Made by a program: the position numbers and the translations under genes. The notes beneath the pieces are model-generated. The model was not told the origin of the DNA, ran no database searches, and was given only the letters and a program-made list of their open reading frames with translations. From the NCBI GenBank assembly GCA_017614185.1, contig JAGACI010000091.1:1-7737 (forward strand): DNA of 7,737 nt, written 5' to 3'. Of the stretch, positions 7,447 through 7,737 are shown piece after piece (positions within the stretch are counted from its first letter, which is position 1; each line of letters opens with the position of its first letter). The DNA is from Lachnospiraceae bacterium (GTDB lineage Bacteria; Bacillota_A; Clostridia; Lachnospirales; Lachnospiraceae).

Positions 7447-7470
7447 GTCGGCAATTTAAGCCTAAAGGAT

Positions 7471-7499
7471 ATTTTAACAGATAAGAGCCTATACTTCAA
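7471..7499 (-). promoter_or_regulatory. Predicted sigma-A promoter of secA-prfB
   Basis: On the minus strand, TTGAAG (7499-7494; four of six) and TAAAAT (7476-7471; five of six) are separated by exactly 17 bases. Transcription would start near 7465, giving a leader of about 55 bases with the AACCG/CGGTT hairpin and a normal ribosome binding site. The -35 lies in the loop and arm of the upstream gene's terminator-like hairpin. Confidence 0.7.
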
Positions 7500-7514
7500 C
7501 TGATGTATAGGCTC
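7477..7514 (-). terminator. Terminator-like hairpin after the LuxR-type gene
   Basis: GAGCCTATAC (7514-7505) and GTATAGGCTC (7494-7485) form a perfect 10-bp stem with a ten-base loop, starting seven bases after the stop codon of the upstream gene. The tail that follows, TTATCTGTT, is only moderately T-rich, so termination may be incomplete and some read-through into secA is possible. Confidence 0.65.
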
Positions 7515-7521
7515 CAAAAAA

Positions 7522-7737
7522 TTAAGTTTTTGTAAATTTTCTTCTGTGAACGAGTCCGAGCCATGCGGCCTTTCTCTCGGCTTCCGCCCTGTTCTTGGCT
7601 CCAAGCTTCCTGTAGATGTTGCGGTTATGCTTCTTTAAGCCGTCGTAAGTAATGTCCAGTTCCTCACAGATATCTTCCATCGACATTCCTCTGCAAAGCA
7701 TCGAAAGAATAACCGTTTCTCTCTTTGTAAGGCTTAC
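7522..7737 (-). CDS. LuxR-type (GerE) HTH regulator, C-terminal 71 residues only
   Basis: The reading frame open at the right edge ends at TAA (7524-7522) and encodes a LuxR/GerE DNA-binding domain as the last part of a protein. Residues 3-7 give LTKRE, equivalent to the family's LTxRE. LSMLCRGMSMEDICEEL (11-27) matches the 'L..G.S..EIA..L' scaffold and supporting helices. ITYDGLKKHNRNIYRKLGAK (29-48) contains the recognition helix and the usual N-I-Y-R-K-L-G end. NRAEAERKAAWLGLV (49-63) is the last helix. A short basic tail follows. The N-terminal part, which would show whether this is a response regulator, a MalT-like ATP-binding regulator or a single-domain protein, is outside the window. 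The hairpin after it separates it from secA, so no functional link to export should be assumed. Confidence 0.92.
   Translation of the reverse strand, partial: VSLTKRETVILSMLCRGMSMEDICEELDITYDGLKKHNRNIYRKLGAKNRAEAERKAAWLGLVHRRKFTKT

Noticed and set aside
7428..7453. TTGCCG-16-TAATAT as a secA promoter on the minus strand
   Set aside because: The -10 would directly abut the ribosome binding site, so the transcript would start at or inside the Shine-Dalgarno sequence. The TTGAAG-17-TAAAAT pair further upstream is better matched and better placed.
1..7737. Mobile element, CRISPR array, toxin-antitoxin or defence system
   Set aside because: No transposase or integrase, direct-repeat array, tRNA-like structure or defence-family motif is visible on either strand, and composition appears uniform across the genes.

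Overview
The window looks like ordinary chromosome from a Gram-positive anaerobe of the Clostridia, most likely Lachnospiraceae. Reasons: moderate GC, strong AGGAGG-type ribosome binding sites, sigma-A-like promoters, a secA-prfB gene pair as in Bacillota, and membrane protein families (DUF975, and what I take to be DUF5692) that are common in that group. The family-level placement is an inference from protein character, not from a database search. I see no mobile element, CRISPR array, tRNA or rRNA, and no gene-free stretch longer than about 150 bases.

Layout, left to right. On the minus strand, the first 413 codons of tex (RNA-binding transcription accessory protein) run off the left edge. 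It lies 23 bases downstream of a tryptophan-rich polytopic membrane protein of unknown function (1265-2386), and the two probably form one operon. A 141-base divergent control region (2387-2527) follows, with back-to-back promoters and a small dyad between them. It drives the minus-strand pair to the left and, to the right, a plus-strand pair: a 128-residue small membrane protein (2528-2914) and a DUF975 membrane protein (2936-3655). A bidirectional hairpin terminator (3662-3685) separates these from the convergent minus-strand genes prfB (release factor 2) and secA (preprotein translocase ATPase). secA is transcribed first and prfB follows after 42 bases holding a weak terminator-like hairpin. 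Upstream of secA, a good sigma-A-like promoter is embedded in the 3' hairpin of another minus-strand gene. Only the C-terminal 71 residues of that gene, a LuxR-type DNA-binding domain, lie in the window.

Functionally this is mainly housekeeping: protein export (SecA), translation termination (RF2) and RNA metabolism (Tex), with three membrane proteins whose roles are unknown. I do not see a convincing new multi-gene system. The points most worth a second look are the prfB gene without the usual programmed frameshift, combined with a hairpin that sits against the secA tandem stop and can alternatively fold onto the prfB ribosome binding site; the dyad between the divergent promoters; the uncharacterised Trp-rich membrane protein paired with tex; and the overlap of the secA promoter with the upstream gene's terminator.
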